A stretch of DNA of 64,000 nt, taken from an uncultured Aquimarina sp. GTDB lineage: Bacteria > Bacteroidota > Bacteroidia > Flavobacteriales > Flavobacteriaceae. Shown here one piece after another: positions 8,400 through 19,452 of the stretch. Under the pieces are notes generated by a model, which saw only the letters and a list, made by a program, of their open reading frames with translations, did not search any database and was not told where the DNA came from. The translations under genes and the position numbers were made by a program. Each line of letters begins with the position of its first letter. Within the stretch, counting starts at the first letter, position 1. The stretch is from the NCBI GenBank assembly GCA_947498815.1, contig CANMLU010000008.1:182745-246744 (forward strand). The letters are read 5' to 3'.

Positions 8400-9251
8400 A
8401 TGAAAAAGTACATTTATTTTTTAATGAGTTTAACCATCCTTTCTTGTTCAACAGAAGATGACTTTATTGAGAACCAGGAAAGCGTAGTTTCCAAAAACGA
8501 GATCTCCACCAAAAACACAAATCCAATAAGCCTGGTTAAAGCTTGGGCAGCTTCTGGTTCGTATAGAGGGTATACAACCTATTCAAAGAAGTTTACTGTC
8601 AAAGTCGCAGATCTTGCTTATGATAAAGACGTGAGTATTTATCATGAGAAGAAAGATGGAAGCTGGGAAGAAATTCCATTAACGTATGGTTTTGATATAG
8701 ACGATCAAAACGAAATATGGACTGGAGAATATAATCTTGGCGGGTATGGTATATCCGAAGTTTATGATGATGAGTTTGTAGTTAAATATGAAGTAAACGG
8801 AAATACCTATTGGGACAATAATAACGGGACTAATTATAGAGTATCCAATAATGATGGGTATTTTCTTGCAGATGCTGATGCGAATATAAGTGTTGATGTT
8901 GATTTTGATAGTTTGTCGTTCATCCCTTTTTATGATCAAAATTCAATGACAGTGACTGTAGATGTTAGGAATTTATCACCAAACAAAGAAGTTGGTGTAT
9001 TGTATTCAATAGATGGTTGGCAAACACAACAATACTTCACACTTAATTACAGATCTTTCTGGAATAATGGACCTTTGTATTATATCCAGAGTCCAAATCA
9101 GTTTGGAATAGAAAGATGGACGGGAAGTGTGCGATTGGATAAATCTGCAAACACAGTAGAGTATGCCGTAGTATATAAGGTAAACGGACAAGAATATTGG
9201 GATAATAACTATGGAAAAAACCATACTGTATCCAAAAATTTTGGCAATTAG
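8400..9251 (+). CDS. Second CBM21-like lipoprotein, paralogue of the preceding gene
   Basis: The 283-residue protein begins MKKYIYFLMSLTILSC, a lipobox with Cys 16. Two CBM21-like domains end in YWDNNNGTNY (near residue 141) and YWDNNYGKNH (near 273). The order of motifs (W..YN/D..GSW.EIPL, EIWTGE, DEFVVKY, YWDNN) matches the neighbouring paralogue almost throughout, so the pair arose by tandem duplication. The two genes form an operon ending at the terminator at 9275. Function is probably binding of a soluble alpha-glucan; substrate and partners are unknown. Confidence 0.8.
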   Translation: MKKYIYFLMSLTILSCSTEDDFIENQESVVSKNEISTKNTNPISLVKAWAASGSYRGYTTYSKKFTVKVADLAYDKDVSIYHEKKDGSWEEIPLTYGFDIDDQNEIWTGEYNLGGYGISEVYDDEFVVKYEVNGNTYWDNNNGTNYRVSNNDGYFLADADANISVDVDFDSLSFIPFYDQNSMTVTVDVRNLSPNKEVGVLYSIDGWQTQQYFTLNYRSFWNNGPLYYIQSPNQFGIERWTGSVRLDKSANTVEYAVVYKVNGQEYWDNNYGKNHTVSKNFGN

Positions 9252-9274
9252 TTAAGGGGGTTAGCTAATCAAGA

Positions 9275-9308
9275 ATCCGCTTTGTGTTTATAGCAAAGCG
9301 GATTTTTT
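9275..9308 (+). terminator. Intrinsic terminator after the CBM21-like pair
   Basis: ATCCGCTTTG pairs exactly with CAAAGCGGAT across a nine-base loop and is followed by six T. It also sits at the 3' end of the convergent acetyltransferase gene. Confidence 0.85.
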
Positions 9309-9780
9309 ATAGCACTAGTTCCATTTTAATATTACCCCTTTGATATGGAGGGTTTTCTTCCATGGGGATCTCAACGAAACCATATTTGCTATAAATATAG
9401 ATTGCATTCTCCAGGATTCTATTAGAGTAAAGTACCAGTTTTTCCCATCCTTGACTCTTCGAAAAGTCAATACAAAACTGCATTAGTTGTTGGCCGATTT
9501 TTTGCCCTTGAAATTTTGGAGAAACCGCCATTTTTCCTAATTCATAAATGCCGTCTTCCATCCTAATAAGCGAAAAAGTACCGGCAATATCTTGGTTCAC
9601 TTTTGCAAAAAAGATATGCCCGCCAGGATTAATAATGGTTTCTTCACATCGTTCTAATAGCTCAGCATCATGCGGCTCTACTACAAAGTACTTCTCTAAC
9701 CATTCTATATTAAGACTGGCAAAATCTTGTGCGTATTTTGGATCAAATGGAATTATTGTAGTGTTTTGTATCGTATCCAT
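9307..9780 (-). CDS. GNAT-family N-acetyltransferase
   Basis: This 157-residue single-domain protein shows the GNAT core: ELGKMAVSPKFQGQKIGQQL, in which QGQKIG is the acetyl-CoA pyrophosphate loop (motif A), and a C-terminal NAIYIYSKYGFVEI (motif B). It transfers an acetyl group from acetyl-CoA to an unknown amine. It lies six bases after a MarR regulator gene. In several bacteria MarR and GNAT domains are fused in one protein, and this pair looks like the split version, so the regulator probably controls the enzyme. Confidence 0.9.
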   Translation of the reverse strand: MDTIQNTTIIPFDPKYAQDFASLNIEWLEKYFVVEPHDAELLERCEETIINPGGHIFFAKVNQDIAGTFSLIRMEDGIYELGKMAVSPKFQGQKIGQQLMQFCIDFSKSQGWEKLVLYSNRILENAIYIYSKYGFVEIPMEENPPYQRGNIKMELVL

Positions 9781-9786
9781 AATAAA

Positions 9787-10266
9787 CTATTTTAAGTGTT
9801 CTAATATCCTTTTACTTAAGGATCGTTCTTTAAACTTGTTTTCTAATGTTGTGATATGATCTGTTAAGTTTGTTGAATCAAAAGTTGTGATGGCTTTTAC
9901 TTGTTGATCAAATACTTTCCATAAAGGAATCATGGTTTGATGTAGTTTTAAACCTTTTTGGGTTAATTGGAATAGTTTTTTTCGTTTATCTGATGCATCA
10001 ATCTTAAAGCCTACCAATTTCTTATCCATTAACTTTTTAAGGGCTTGTGTGATGGCAGGTTGCGTATACTGCAATTTCTCCTGGATATCTGTTGTCGTCG
10101 TAAGCTCTTGATCGATAATTACCTTGAAAATGGGAAATAAATAAGGGTCAAAATCAATGTTACATTGATTGTATACGAGCTGAATTTCCTTCATCATATA
10201 GTCACTTAGGCGCTTTAATCTAGATCCCAAGCCTAGTTCGGCATATTGTTGTAATTTATCTTGCAT
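9787..10266 (-). CDS. MarR-family transcriptional regulator
   Basis: The 159-residue protein has the MarR layout: N-terminal dimerisation helices, a winged helix with LTTTTDIQEKLQYTQPAITQ (recognition helix) and a wing containing DASDKRKKLFQLTQKG. MarR proteins repress neighbouring genes and release DNA on ligand binding. Its product probably controls its own operon with the GNAT gene six bases downstream. The region just upstream of its start contains the imperfect repeat ATAAGTATTTATATAAGTGCTTAT (about 10265-10290), written here only as ATAAGT and its complement ACTTAT, a plausible operator. Confidence 0.9.
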   Translation of the reverse strand: MQDKLQQYAELGLGSRLKRLSDYMMKEIQLVYNQCNIDFDPYLFPIFKVIIDQELTTTTDIQEKLQYTQPAITQALKKLMDKKLVGFKIDASDKRKKLFQLTQKGLKLHQTMIPLWKVFDQQVKAITTFDSTNLTDHITTLENKFKERSLSKRILEHLK

Positions 10267-10291
10267 AAGTATTTATATAAGTGCTTATGTA
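10265..10291. promoter_or_regulatory. Candidate MarR operator
   Basis: Immediately upstream of the MarR start are the words ATAAGTATTTATATAAG and GTGCTTAT, which form a loose inverted repeat (ATAAGT/GCTTAT). Position and symmetry suit autoregulation, but the match is imperfect. Confidence 0.35.
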
Positions 10292-10336
10292 AAAATAATA
10301 AATATTTTTTAATTAATAAAATAGGGGAGTATAAAA

Positions 10337-10368
10337 AAGCTTCACAGGCTTTAAAGCCTGTGAAGCTT
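10337..10368 (-). terminator. Perfect 32-base palindromic terminator
   Basis: AAGCTTCACAGGCTTT is followed immediately by its exact complement in reverse. On the minus strand the hairpin runs into six T, ending the gene at 10387-10650. It lies between two minus-strand genes and insulates the MarR operon. Confidence 0.85.
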
Positions 10369-10386
10369 ACATGAGGTGTCATTTAT

Positions 10387-10650
10387 TTATTGTACAGCGA
10401 AGAACAAAATTAAGAGTATTAAAATGACAAGTATACAAGAGGCAAGAACTCTTTTGCGAAACAAAACTTTCCTTTGCTTTTTTAGTTTATTTCTAATTTC
10501 TTGAAGTAGTTCTTCCGAAACAGGTGCTACCTTAATGCCTTGACTGGATGTGTCAGAATTGCTCCAACCATCAAAGGCTTCCCGTTTGTTACGTCTGTTG
10601 TTATTTTTGAGCGATGTGATCATCGCTGCTGCTGCTCCACCAAATCCCAT
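10387..10650 (-). CDS. Small conserved membrane protein (often misnamed riboflavin synthase beta)
   Basis: The 87-residue protein begins MGFGGAAAAMITSLKNNNRR, the diagnostic start of a Bacteroidota family, then a variable linker, a charged amphipathic helix (EELLQEIRNKLKKQRK) and one C-terminal membrane helix (ILVILILLILFFAVQ). Database entries of this family are commonly labelled riboflavin synthase subunit beta, from memory, but nothing here resembles lumazine or riboflavin synthase. The true function is unknown; a membrane-stress or assembly role is only a guess. A terminator follows at 10337-10368. Confidence 0.75.
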   Translation of the reverse strand: MGFGGAAAAMITSLKNNNRRNKREAFDGWSNSDTSSQGIKVAPVSEELLQEIRNKLKKQRKVLFRKRVLASCILVILILLILFFAVQ

Positions 10651-10792
10651 ATTACAATGTTTTTAAGAATTAGACAGTTCCCACCTAGGTCTTCGCATAA
10701 AGCGAAAACTGCATTGGGTTTAATACTAGTTATGATTTACTTAGAAGTTCCTGAAGTTGTACCTTTCTTTATTGGTATTTTGGCAATAGAAT

Positions 10793-11188
10793 TTAATACC
10801 TCGAGAAATTAATAATTTGTTCAGAATATTCACCCAATAGAAGCCCTATTGAGTTGAGCGAACCTTCAAGTTCGTTAAGATCAAGATTTGCAATTTGCAG
10901 TGTGTCTCTAAAAATTACTTTTTCTCCAGTTCCATCCAATACAAAGGCTCCATGCAAAATATCCCTATTTTTTTGAAGTAGATTACGGTACACAGCTTCG
11001 TTTTTGTTTTTAATATTGCAAATGTGCTGTTCCATAATAAGAATGGGAGGCGCAATGCCAAGGATCATATTCTTGATCCCTTCGGATTCTTTGCTGATCA
11101 TGATAACACCATCCCTATTGTTTTCATGGATGATCTCATATTTAAGTTGTAGTAAATAGTTCTTCACTACTTGAAAATGATCTTGCAT
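10793..11188 (-). CDS. YbjN/CesT-like small acidic protein
   Basis: The 131-residue protein starts MQDHFQVVKNYLLQLKYEI and has the beta-alpha pattern of the YbjN or type III chaperone-like (CesT/Tir chaperone) fold: a helical start, then IMISKESEGIKNMILGIAPPILIMEQ strands, and a C-terminal helix. Proteins of this family in Bacteroidota are often labelled molecular chaperone Tir, and occur near the preceding kind of small membrane protein and PspA-like proteins (from memory). There is no secretion system here for which it could be a chaperone, so a stress-related binding role is more likely. It lies about 140 bases upstream of the small membrane protein gene. Confidence 0.65.
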   Translation of the reverse strand: MQDHFQVVKNYLLQLKYEIIHENNRDGVIMISKESEGIKNMILGIAPPILIMEQHICNIKNKNEAVYRNLLQKNRDILHGAFVLDGTGEKVIFRDTLQIANLDLNELEGSLNSIGLLLGEYSEQIINFSRY

Positions 11189-11510
11189 TGGATGATTGTT
11201 TTGATTGTTGAATAATTAGATATTACTGACTTTCTACTGTGTATCAATATTACAAAAAGTAAGATAGATTTTCTGTAATATCTTTGGCTAAATTTATTAT
11301 ATAATCTATAAGAGTCATCATGGGTATGTTGATTAAAGTTAATAATTAAGTGATGTGCTAAAAATTTTAGTATAATCCCCCTTACTTCCTAAAAAAAGAA
11401 TAAAATCATGAAGTATTTCTACTAAAATTAGCTTTTTAATGAAAAATTAGCTAATATTGTTAGTGTAAAGGTACAATTATTTTTAATAATTGCAAATAAA
11501 ATTAGCAAAA
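11189..11510. other. Intergenic region with repeated TAAAATTAGC words
   Basis: This divergent promoter region of about 320 bases carries TAAAATTAGC at 11423-11432, AAAAATTAGC at 11442-11451 (with ATTAGCTAAT forming a perfect palindrome at 11446-11455), and TAAAATTAGC at 11497-11506 directly before the XRE start. A related inverted repeat CTAAAAATTTTAG is at 11358-11370. No gene is seen. Confidence 0.6.
11423..11506. promoter_or_regulatory. Candidate operator array for the XRE regulator
   Basis: Three copies of a ten-base word, two identical (TAAAATTAGC) and one with a single change, lie within 85 bases of the XRE gene. The last ends four bases before its ATG, where bound repressor would block transcription or translation. 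Repeated same-sense sites next to a helix-turn-helix gene suggest autoregulation. Confidence 0.5.
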
Positions 11511-12269
11511 ATGTCTTTTTTTGGAAAAAACATTAAAAAAATTCGTGGTGTAAAAGGCCTGAGTCAACAAGCATTTGCTGAGCTTTTTGACCTTAAGCGG
11601 GGTACACTGGGGGCTTATGAAGAAGGTAGAAGCGAACCTAAAATTGAGACGATTATCAAGATTGCTAAGCATTTTAGCATTCAAATTGATAATTTATTAA
11701 CCAATGAACTTACTGTAAACGAACTACTCAAGTTTAAAGGAGATCTTACCACTTATGCAGAGGATATGAAACGGGAACAATTTGCACAAATCCCCTGCAT
11801 TACAGAAAATACTGCTAATGATTATATTGCTTTATTCGATAAAGAAGGCTTTATTAAAGAGTTGCCCTCTGTGCACTTACCGCTAAACCCCACCAAAGAG
11901 TTTCGAGGATATACAGTAAGTAATCTTGAAATGACCTCACACGATAAAGGGTTTTATCCCAAAGATGTTGTCATCGGTGAGAAGGTCCCTGCATCAGTAA
12001 TGAAGAAATTAAATAATGGAACTCTGGTCGTAGTACTTGTCGATGGCAAGCTCATTTTTAGAAGACTATATATTACCAAAAATAATGCAGTGCTTCGAGC
12101 CGATCACAAAAATATTGAAGATGCAGAGTACCCATTATCCGATATCCAGGAAATGTGGAGAGTGCGTTACGTTTTTTGTAGGCGTATCCCAGAGTTTGGC
12201 GATCAAGTTGAAGATAAATTACTCATCATCGAACAACAATTGCAAAAAATGAAGGAACGTTTGGGGTAA
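11511..12269 (+). CDS. XRE-family regulator with LexA/S24-like C-terminal part
   Basis: This 252-residue protein starts MSFFGKNIKKIRGVKGLSQ. An in-frame ATG at 11490 would add seven residues but lies inside the repeat array, so 11511 is preferred. Residues 6-60 form an XRE helix-turn-helix (LSQQAFAELFDLKRGTLGAY). The C-terminal half (residues 115-220) resembles the S24 peptidase-like fold of phage repressors, with GYTVSNLEMTS and GTLVVVLVDGKLIFRRL, although the catalytic Ser/Lys pair is not clear. A coiled-coil tail ends the protein. It is a common flavobacterial regulator and is not associated with prophage genes here. It probably binds the repeats in its own promoter. Confidence 0.88.
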   Translation: MSFFGKNIKKIRGVKGLSQQAFAELFDLKRGTLGAYEEGRSEPKIETIIKIAKHFSIQIDNLLTNELTVNELLKFKGDLTTYAEDMKREQFAQIPCITENTANDYIALFDKEGFIKELPSVHLPLNPTKEFRGYTVSNLEMTSHDKGFYPKDVVIGEKVPASVMKKLNNGTLVVVLVDGKLIFRRLYITKNNAVLRADHKNIEDAEYPLSDIQEMWRVRYVFCRRIPEFGDQVEDKLLIIEQQLQKMKERLG

Positions 12270-12319
12270 TTAAAAGAAAACCGACCAACATAAAGATCAA
12301 TTCTTTTCTATATAATGGA

Positions 12320-12337
12320 TCCAAAATCGATTTTGGA
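12320..12337. terminator. Perfect 18-base palindrome after the XRE gene
   Basis: TCCAAAATCGATTTTGGA is fully self-complementary and lies about 50 bases after the XRE stop. There is no strong T run, so it could be a weak terminator or a binding site. Confidence 0.4.
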
Positions 12338-12474
12338 CCTGGATCTTTATAGTGTACACTGCCAAAAACTCTAGTGTTTTCAATACGCTATACTTTAAAA
12401 GTTATTTACAACCAGTTTAACCGATTTTAAACCTACTTCGTCAGAATCCGTTTTATATAGGAGTACTGTAGGGC

Positions 12475-12482
12475 TACTTTTG
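12475..12482 (+). promoter_or_regulatory. Candidate -7 element for the receptor-like barrel gene
   Basis: TACTTTTG matches the Bacteroidota -7 consensus TAnnTTTG and lies about 30 bases before the start codon. A clear upstream TTG at the proper distance is lacking. Confidence 0.4.
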
Positions 12483-12512
12483 TTTCAGTTATTATTAGAA
12501 ACAAAGTAAAAT

Positions 12513-14879
12513 ATGGAATTCAAAAAAGTAATATTTGCTCTCCTATGTATAGGAACTACAGTAATTAATGCACAGAGTACAATAACAGGACGTATCGTAG
12601 ATGGCGACAATTTGCCATTATCTTTTGCAAATGTGATTTTATATAAAGATCAAACAGAAAATGCAATTCTTGCTGCCGCAACAGATGAAAACGGTACATA
12701 TCTTTTAGAAAATATTGAAGCAGGAGCATATCGAATTGAAGCATCTATGTTAGGATTTGACACCAAAAAATCAGAAACATTAACGTTTACAGAGGAGGCA
12801 ACATCACTTACCTTGAATTTTTCATTAAAATCTGAAGAGCTTGATGAAGTAGTTTTGACCTATAAAAAACCAGTAATAAGACAAACAGCAGAAAAGTTAA
12901 TAGTAGATATCGAAAAATCAGAAATGGTAAATACCAACTTGCAAGACGTAATGAAAAAGATCCCTGGGGTTATCGTTACCAACGGAAATTTAAATTATGG
13001 TGGACAAGGAAATATCAGAATCCTTATTAATGGAAAAACTACCGATTATATGGATATGGCGGCATTATTACGCGAAATGCCTGCCGATAATATAGCTAGG
13101 GTTGAACTTGTCCAACAACCAGGAGCCGAATATGACGCCGAAGGTTCGGGACCCATCGTAAATATCATTTTAAAGAAAAATGTAAAACTAGGAACGCACG
13201 GTAATTTAAAAAGTACAGTGGGGTATGTTGAAGATTTTATGTACGGCACTAGTGCGTCCATAGCAAGCTACAAAAACAAGTTTAATTGGCAAATGAGTGG
13301 AGGATACACAAGATCATCATGGCGAGATGACTTGATCATATCTCGAGAAGTTTTGGACGAAACCTATAATCAAACTTCTATTTCACCATATGATCCAGAA
13401 ACCTACAGATTAAGCGCAGGAATTGATTATTACATGAATGATAAGCATACCGTAGGAATAAATGCAAATAGACTTCAATCAATATCGGATCGTGTTACAT
13501 CAAATAGTACAACAATAATTAGTGAAACTTCAGAGACGAATTTATTAACTGATAATAGTTTCGATCGAGATCGGATTACATATACCGCAAACCCATATTA
13601 TGAGTATGACGATCAAAAAAATAAAGTAACATTAGACTTTAACTATATAAATTATATGTACAAAAACGAAAATAATTTATTCCAAGTCGGAACAAGCCCT
13701 ATTGATTATGACAATCAACGTTATTTTCAGGATGCTACCTATGAAATTTTAACGTATAAAGGAGATTTTAAGCGCACAAATAGTGATAATTTTAGCTGGG
13801 GAGCAGGAGCAAAATATTCAAAAGTGGATTCAGAAAGTGACTTGCAATCCTTTGTGCAAAATGATGAAGGTGTATTTGTAGATAACACAAATCAAAGTAA
13901 TTTATTCTTAATTGACGAAAGTATCTTGGCGCTTTACTCAAAGTTTAATGCCAAACTCAATAAATGGACATTTTCTGGAGGTTTGCGATGGGAAGAGAGT
14001 AATACCGAAGGTACTTCAGTAACTCAAGATGAAAGAAGAACAAGAAAGATTTCCAAACTATTTCCTAGTTTAAGTGTAGGAAGAGAGATTTCGGATGAAA
14101 TTGCCGTAAACGCTTCATATAGTTATAGAATACAACGGCCATCATACAGTTCACTAAATTCATTTGTATATTACTATGATCCTTTTACATTTGAAGCAGG
14201 AAACCCAAATCTAAAACCATCATTCACAAATAGTTTTCGATTTAATTTAACTTACGATGATCAGCCTTTTTTTAGTGTTAGTTATAGACAAACAACAGAT
14301 GCACTATTTGATATTGTAACCCAAAATGATACGTCTGCAGAGACATCTCGATCAATTATTAATTTGGCCGAAAACAACACCGTAAGTGCAAGCATATTTG
14401 GTCCACTAAATTTTATAAAAGGGCTTGATGGATTTTCAGGGTTTATTGTGAATTACAACGAGTTTAAATCCGAAAGATTAACACCAGCTTTGGATTTGTC
14501 AAAATGGAGTTTAACATGGTATACCAGTGCAGAATATGAATTGCCTTGGGGGATAAATTCAGAAATTTCAGGATACTACACCACAGGAGGACTTCAAGGA
14601 CAAATAGAACATGAATGGATGGCTGGACTGGACATCGCAATAAGTAAGAAATTTTTAAATGACCAATTAAAGGTGAGTGTAGAATTTGAAGAAATTTTGA
14701 ATAGAAAATTTTTCGGAGCGATTAATTACGATAATGTTAACGCAACTATCGAGAATGATTGGGCCAGACAAAACATATATTTGCAATTAAATTATAGCTT
14801 CGGTTCAAAGTTTAATAAAAACAAGAAGAGAGCCAACGTTTCAAAAGACGAGCAAGATCGAATCAACGACAGTAATTAA
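12513..14879 (+). CDS. TonB-receptor-like outer-membrane barrel protein (OMP_b-brl_3)
   Basis: The 788-residue protein has a signal peptide (MEFKKVIFALLCIGTTVINA), a carboxypeptidase-regulatory-like domain at residues 22-110 (ITGRIVDGDNLPLSFANV), a plug-like domain at 115-235 with DVMKKIPGV and AEYDAEGSGPIVNIILKK, then a long beta barrel. The barrel matches the OMP_b-brl_3 type often annotated as a TonB-dependent receptor. The C-terminus has basic residues after the last strand rather than a terminal aromatic. No SusD partner lies next to it. The following LytS/LytTR pair, about 110 bases on, suggests a receptor-plus-regulator module; the ligand is unknown. Confidence 0.88.
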   Translation: MEFKKVIFALLCIGTTVINAQSTITGRIVDGDNLPLSFANVILYKDQTENAILAAATDENGTYLLENIEAGAYRIEASMLGFDTKKSETLTFTEEATSLTLNFSLKSEELDEVVLTYKKPVIRQTAEKLIVDIEKSEMVNTNLQDVMKKIPGVIVTNGNLNYGGQGNIRILINGKTTDYMDMAALLREMPADNIARVELVQQPGAEYDAEGSGPIVNIILKKNVKLGTHGNLKSTVGYVEDFMYGTSASIASYKNKFNWQMSGGYTRSSWRDDLIISREVLDETYNQTSISPYDPETYRLSAGIDYYMNDKHTVGINANRLQSISDRVTSNSTTIISETSETNLLTDNSFDRDRITYTANPYYEYDDQKNKVTLDFNYINYMYKNENNLFQVGTSPIDYDNQRYFQDATYEILTYKGDFKRTNSDNFSWGAGAKYSKVDSESDLQSFVQNDEGVFVDNTNQSNLFLIDESILALYSKFNAKLNKWTFSGGLRWEESNTEGTSVTQDERRTRKISKLFPSLSVGREISDEIAVNASYSYRIQRPSYSSLNSFVYYYDPFTFEAGNPNLKPSFTNSFRFNLTYDDQPFFSVSYRQTTDALFDIVTQNDTSAETSRSIINLAENNTVSASIFGPLNFIKGLDGFSGFIVNYNEFKSERLTPALDLSKWSLTWYTSAEYELPWGINSEISGYYTTGGLQGQIEHEWMAGLDIAISKKFLNDQLKVSVEFEEILNRKFFGAINYDNVNATIENDWARQNIYLQLNYSFGSKFNKNKKRANVSKDEQDRINDSN

Positions 14880-14988
14880 AATAATTACAGTTAATCGAGA
14901 CTTCTAAATTTTTCTTATCCTTGCTATAACTTTTATATGATAGGCCATGTTGCGCATTAGAAAATCAAAAACGTGATGATTTAATACT

Positions 14989-16002
14989 ATGAATACTAAG
15001 TTAAATAGATCAGATTATATAGTAATTGCTGTGGTGTATGCCGTAACGACTATTTTCAATTGTATTGATTATTATCAAAACGGTAATGATCTTATTGAGT
15101 ATTTGGTTGATATCCCTGCATCCATTATACTTTCACTCTTGATTATTTTGGCCTTTATGTATTGGCTTATCCCAAATTATATAGTAAAAGAGAAAAAATA
15201 CGTTCAGTTTGTAGTTTTTGGTCTTGTTTTAATGTGTGTTTTAGGGATTATAGATTACATGGCTGGGTTTTGGTCGGGAAACAATGATTGGAGTGAATTT
15301 CCAAAATGGTATGATTTATTACTCATTAGTTTTTTTAGATTATCGGATGATGCCGGATTTGTTTTTGGAATTCTATTGGCTAAAAAGTTTTACGAAGGAC
15401 AAGCGCAGTTCTTTAATGTACAAAAACAACAAAAAGAAAACGAATTAAAACTATTACGTTCACAGATTGACCCCCATTTTCTGTTTAATAACCTTAATAC
15501 ACTCGATGCTTTGATCGACAGTGATACAGCAAAAGCCAAAGAGTATATTAATCGGTTGTCATTAATTTATCGTTATTTAATTAAAACCAAAGATGCAGAA
15601 GTGATGGAATTATCTAGCGAAATTGAACTAGCAGAAAACTACGTTTTTTTAATACAAACCAGATTTGGAGATGATTATAATTTTCAGATTCAAAATAATA
15701 CAACGTTTAGAGATAAATTTATTCCAACAGGATCAATACAAGCATTACTTGAAAATGTAGTAAAACATAACAAAGCTCAACAAAACAGTAATATTGAAGC
15801 CACAATACAAATTGATGAAGATTGGTTAACGGTAGTAAATACGAAATCTAAAATTAGCTCTAATCAAGAATCATTTGGAACCGGTCTGGAGAACTTAAGA
15901 ACACGTTACAATTTATTATCTGATCAAGATGTACAGATTATCAATACAGAATCAGAGTTTAAAGTGTCTATTCCAATTATTAAATTAAGTAATGAATCTT
16001 AA
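14989..16002 (+). CDS. LytS/YehU-type sensor histidine kinase
   Basis: The 337-residue protein has four membrane helices in its first 130 residues and then a His_kinase domain with the hallmark LRSQIDPHFLFNNLNTLDAL, where H163 is the phosphorylated residue. The ATPase part shows IQALLENVVKHNK (N box) and GTGLENLRTRY (G2). It lacks a large external domain, so it probably reads a membrane or cytoplasmic signal. It lies directly upstream of a LytTR regulator, which is its expected partner, and downstream of the receptor-like barrel gene. Confidence 0.93.
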   Translation: MNTKLNRSDYIVIAVVYAVTTIFNCIDYYQNGNDLIEYLVDIPASIILSLLIILAFMYWLIPNYIVKEKKYVQFVVFGLVLMCVLGIIDYMAGFWSGNNDWSEFPKWYDLLLISFFRLSDDAGFVFGILLAKKFYEGQAQFFNVQKQQKENELKLLRSQIDPHFLFNNLNTLDALIDSDTAKAKEYINRLSLIYRYLIKTKDAEVMELSSEIELAENYVFLIQTRFGDDYNFQIQNNTTFRDKFIPTGSIQALLENVVKHNKAQQNSNIEATIQIDEDWLTVVNTKSKISSNQESFGTGLENLRTRYNLLSDQDVQIINTESEFKVSIPIIKLSNES

Positions 16003-16006
16003 AGCC

Positions 16007-16771
16007 ATGAATATTTTAATTTTAGAAGATGAAATTCCCGCATATCAAAAGTTAACAGCGCATTTGGATGATTATTTTGGTGAAAAAGTTGTTCACGATT
16101 GGTCACGTTCTGTTGAGGATGGAAAAACACTTCTGGAAAAAAACTCTTATGATTTTATCTTATCGGATATTCAATTATTGGATGGTATTTCATTCGATTT
16201 ATTTAATGAGGTTACAGTAGATTGCCCCATAATCTTTTGCTCGGCTCATGATGAATATTTGTTTCAAGCATTTAACACTAATGGGATAGCCTATATATTA
16301 AAACCCTACTCCAAAAATGAATTTAAAAAAGCATTAGAAAAGTATCAGTCCTTATTTAAACAAGGTGGCTATGATGCATTAAATCATTCGACCTTACATG
16401 CTTTAAAATCGGCTTTGCAAGATGAACAAACTCAATATAAAAAACGATTTGTTATTAAACGAGCCAAAGGGATTCAATTATTAAATGTCTCCGATATTAG
16501 CCTTATTCAAGCTTCGGGAGATTTTTGTGTGGCTATAGATTTTAAGGGTAAAACGCATCCAATATCACAAAATATTGGTGCTTTAAAGGAACAATTGTCA
16601 CCAAAAAAATTCTTTCGTATTAATAGAAGTGAACTCATAAATATTGATTTCATCGACAATATAGAGAGCCATTTTAAAAATAGACTGCTAGTTAGTCTGG
16701 TTGGTAGTAAAGAAAAAGTAATGACAAGCTCTTCTACCACCTCAGAATTCAGAAAGTGGCTGGAGCAGTAG
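16007..16771 (+). CDS. LytTR-family response regulator
   Basis: The 254-residue protein starts MNILILEDEI, four bases after the kinase stop. An in-frame ATG at 15992 would overlap the kinase but adds residues that do not belong to the receiver fold. The receiver has acidic E7-D8-E9 and phosphoacceptor D54 in DFILSDIQLLDG, with a lysine in YILKPYSKNEF. The LytTR DNA-binding domain (residues 145-250) contains FVIKRAKGIQLLNVSDI and FFRINRSELIN. LytTR proteins bind direct repeats upstream of target genes; the barrel-protein gene is the obvious candidate target. Confidence 0.93.
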   Translation: MNILILEDEIPAYQKLTAHLDDYFGEKVVHDWSRSVEDGKTLLEKNSYDFILSDIQLLDGISFDLFNEVTVDCPIIFCSAHDEYLFQAFNTNGIAYILKPYSKNEFKKALEKYQSLFKQGGYDALNHSTLHALKSALQDEQTQYKKRFVIKRAKGIQLLNVSDISLIQASGDFCVAIDFKGKTHPISQNIGALKEQLSPKKFFRINRSELINIDFIDNIESHFKNRLLVSLVGSKEKVMTSSSTTSEFRKWLEQ

Positions 16772-17007
16772 TTTTTCTGAGAAGAGAAATGCCTTATTCC
16801 CAAAATCTCTTAGCCCCAAGTAACGATAAGTCCAATCGTATTCATTACATATCCGAAACATTGATTTTTATGTTCGCTTAATTTTAACAGCTTGATACAT
16901 AAAGGGATCAAATGGTTAAATAAATCTTATATATCGAAAACATAAAAATAGTAAGAGAATGTTATTGTAAATTTAAGGTATAACAACACACAATCATTTA
17001 ATCTTAA

Positions 17008-19266
<2,259 letters not shown>

Positions 19267-19298
19267 AAACTATCATAATTGTATAAAATTGCTTTTAA

Positions 19299-19322
19299 GG
19301 ATGGTTCGTTATCGAACCATCC
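19299..19322 (+). terminator. Hairpin after katG
   Basis: GGATGGTTCG pairs exactly with CGAACCATCC across a TTAT loop, about 33 bases after the katG stop. The following bases are only moderately T-rich, so partial readthrough into the ankyrin gene is possible. Confidence 0.6.
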
Positions 19323-19452
19323 GTTTAAGTAAACATCGGACAATAAGAGATATAAAATTCGAATAATTCTAGTGTATTCGAGATTTTTTTGATACTTTAA
19401 AATGGAATACTAGCGAGTTTATGATTGTTAAATGACTGAAGTTTAAAATACT

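Noticed and set aside
11511-12269. Prophage repressor
   Set aside because: No phage structural, integrase or lysis genes are nearby, and the protein type is common in flavobacterial chromosomes.
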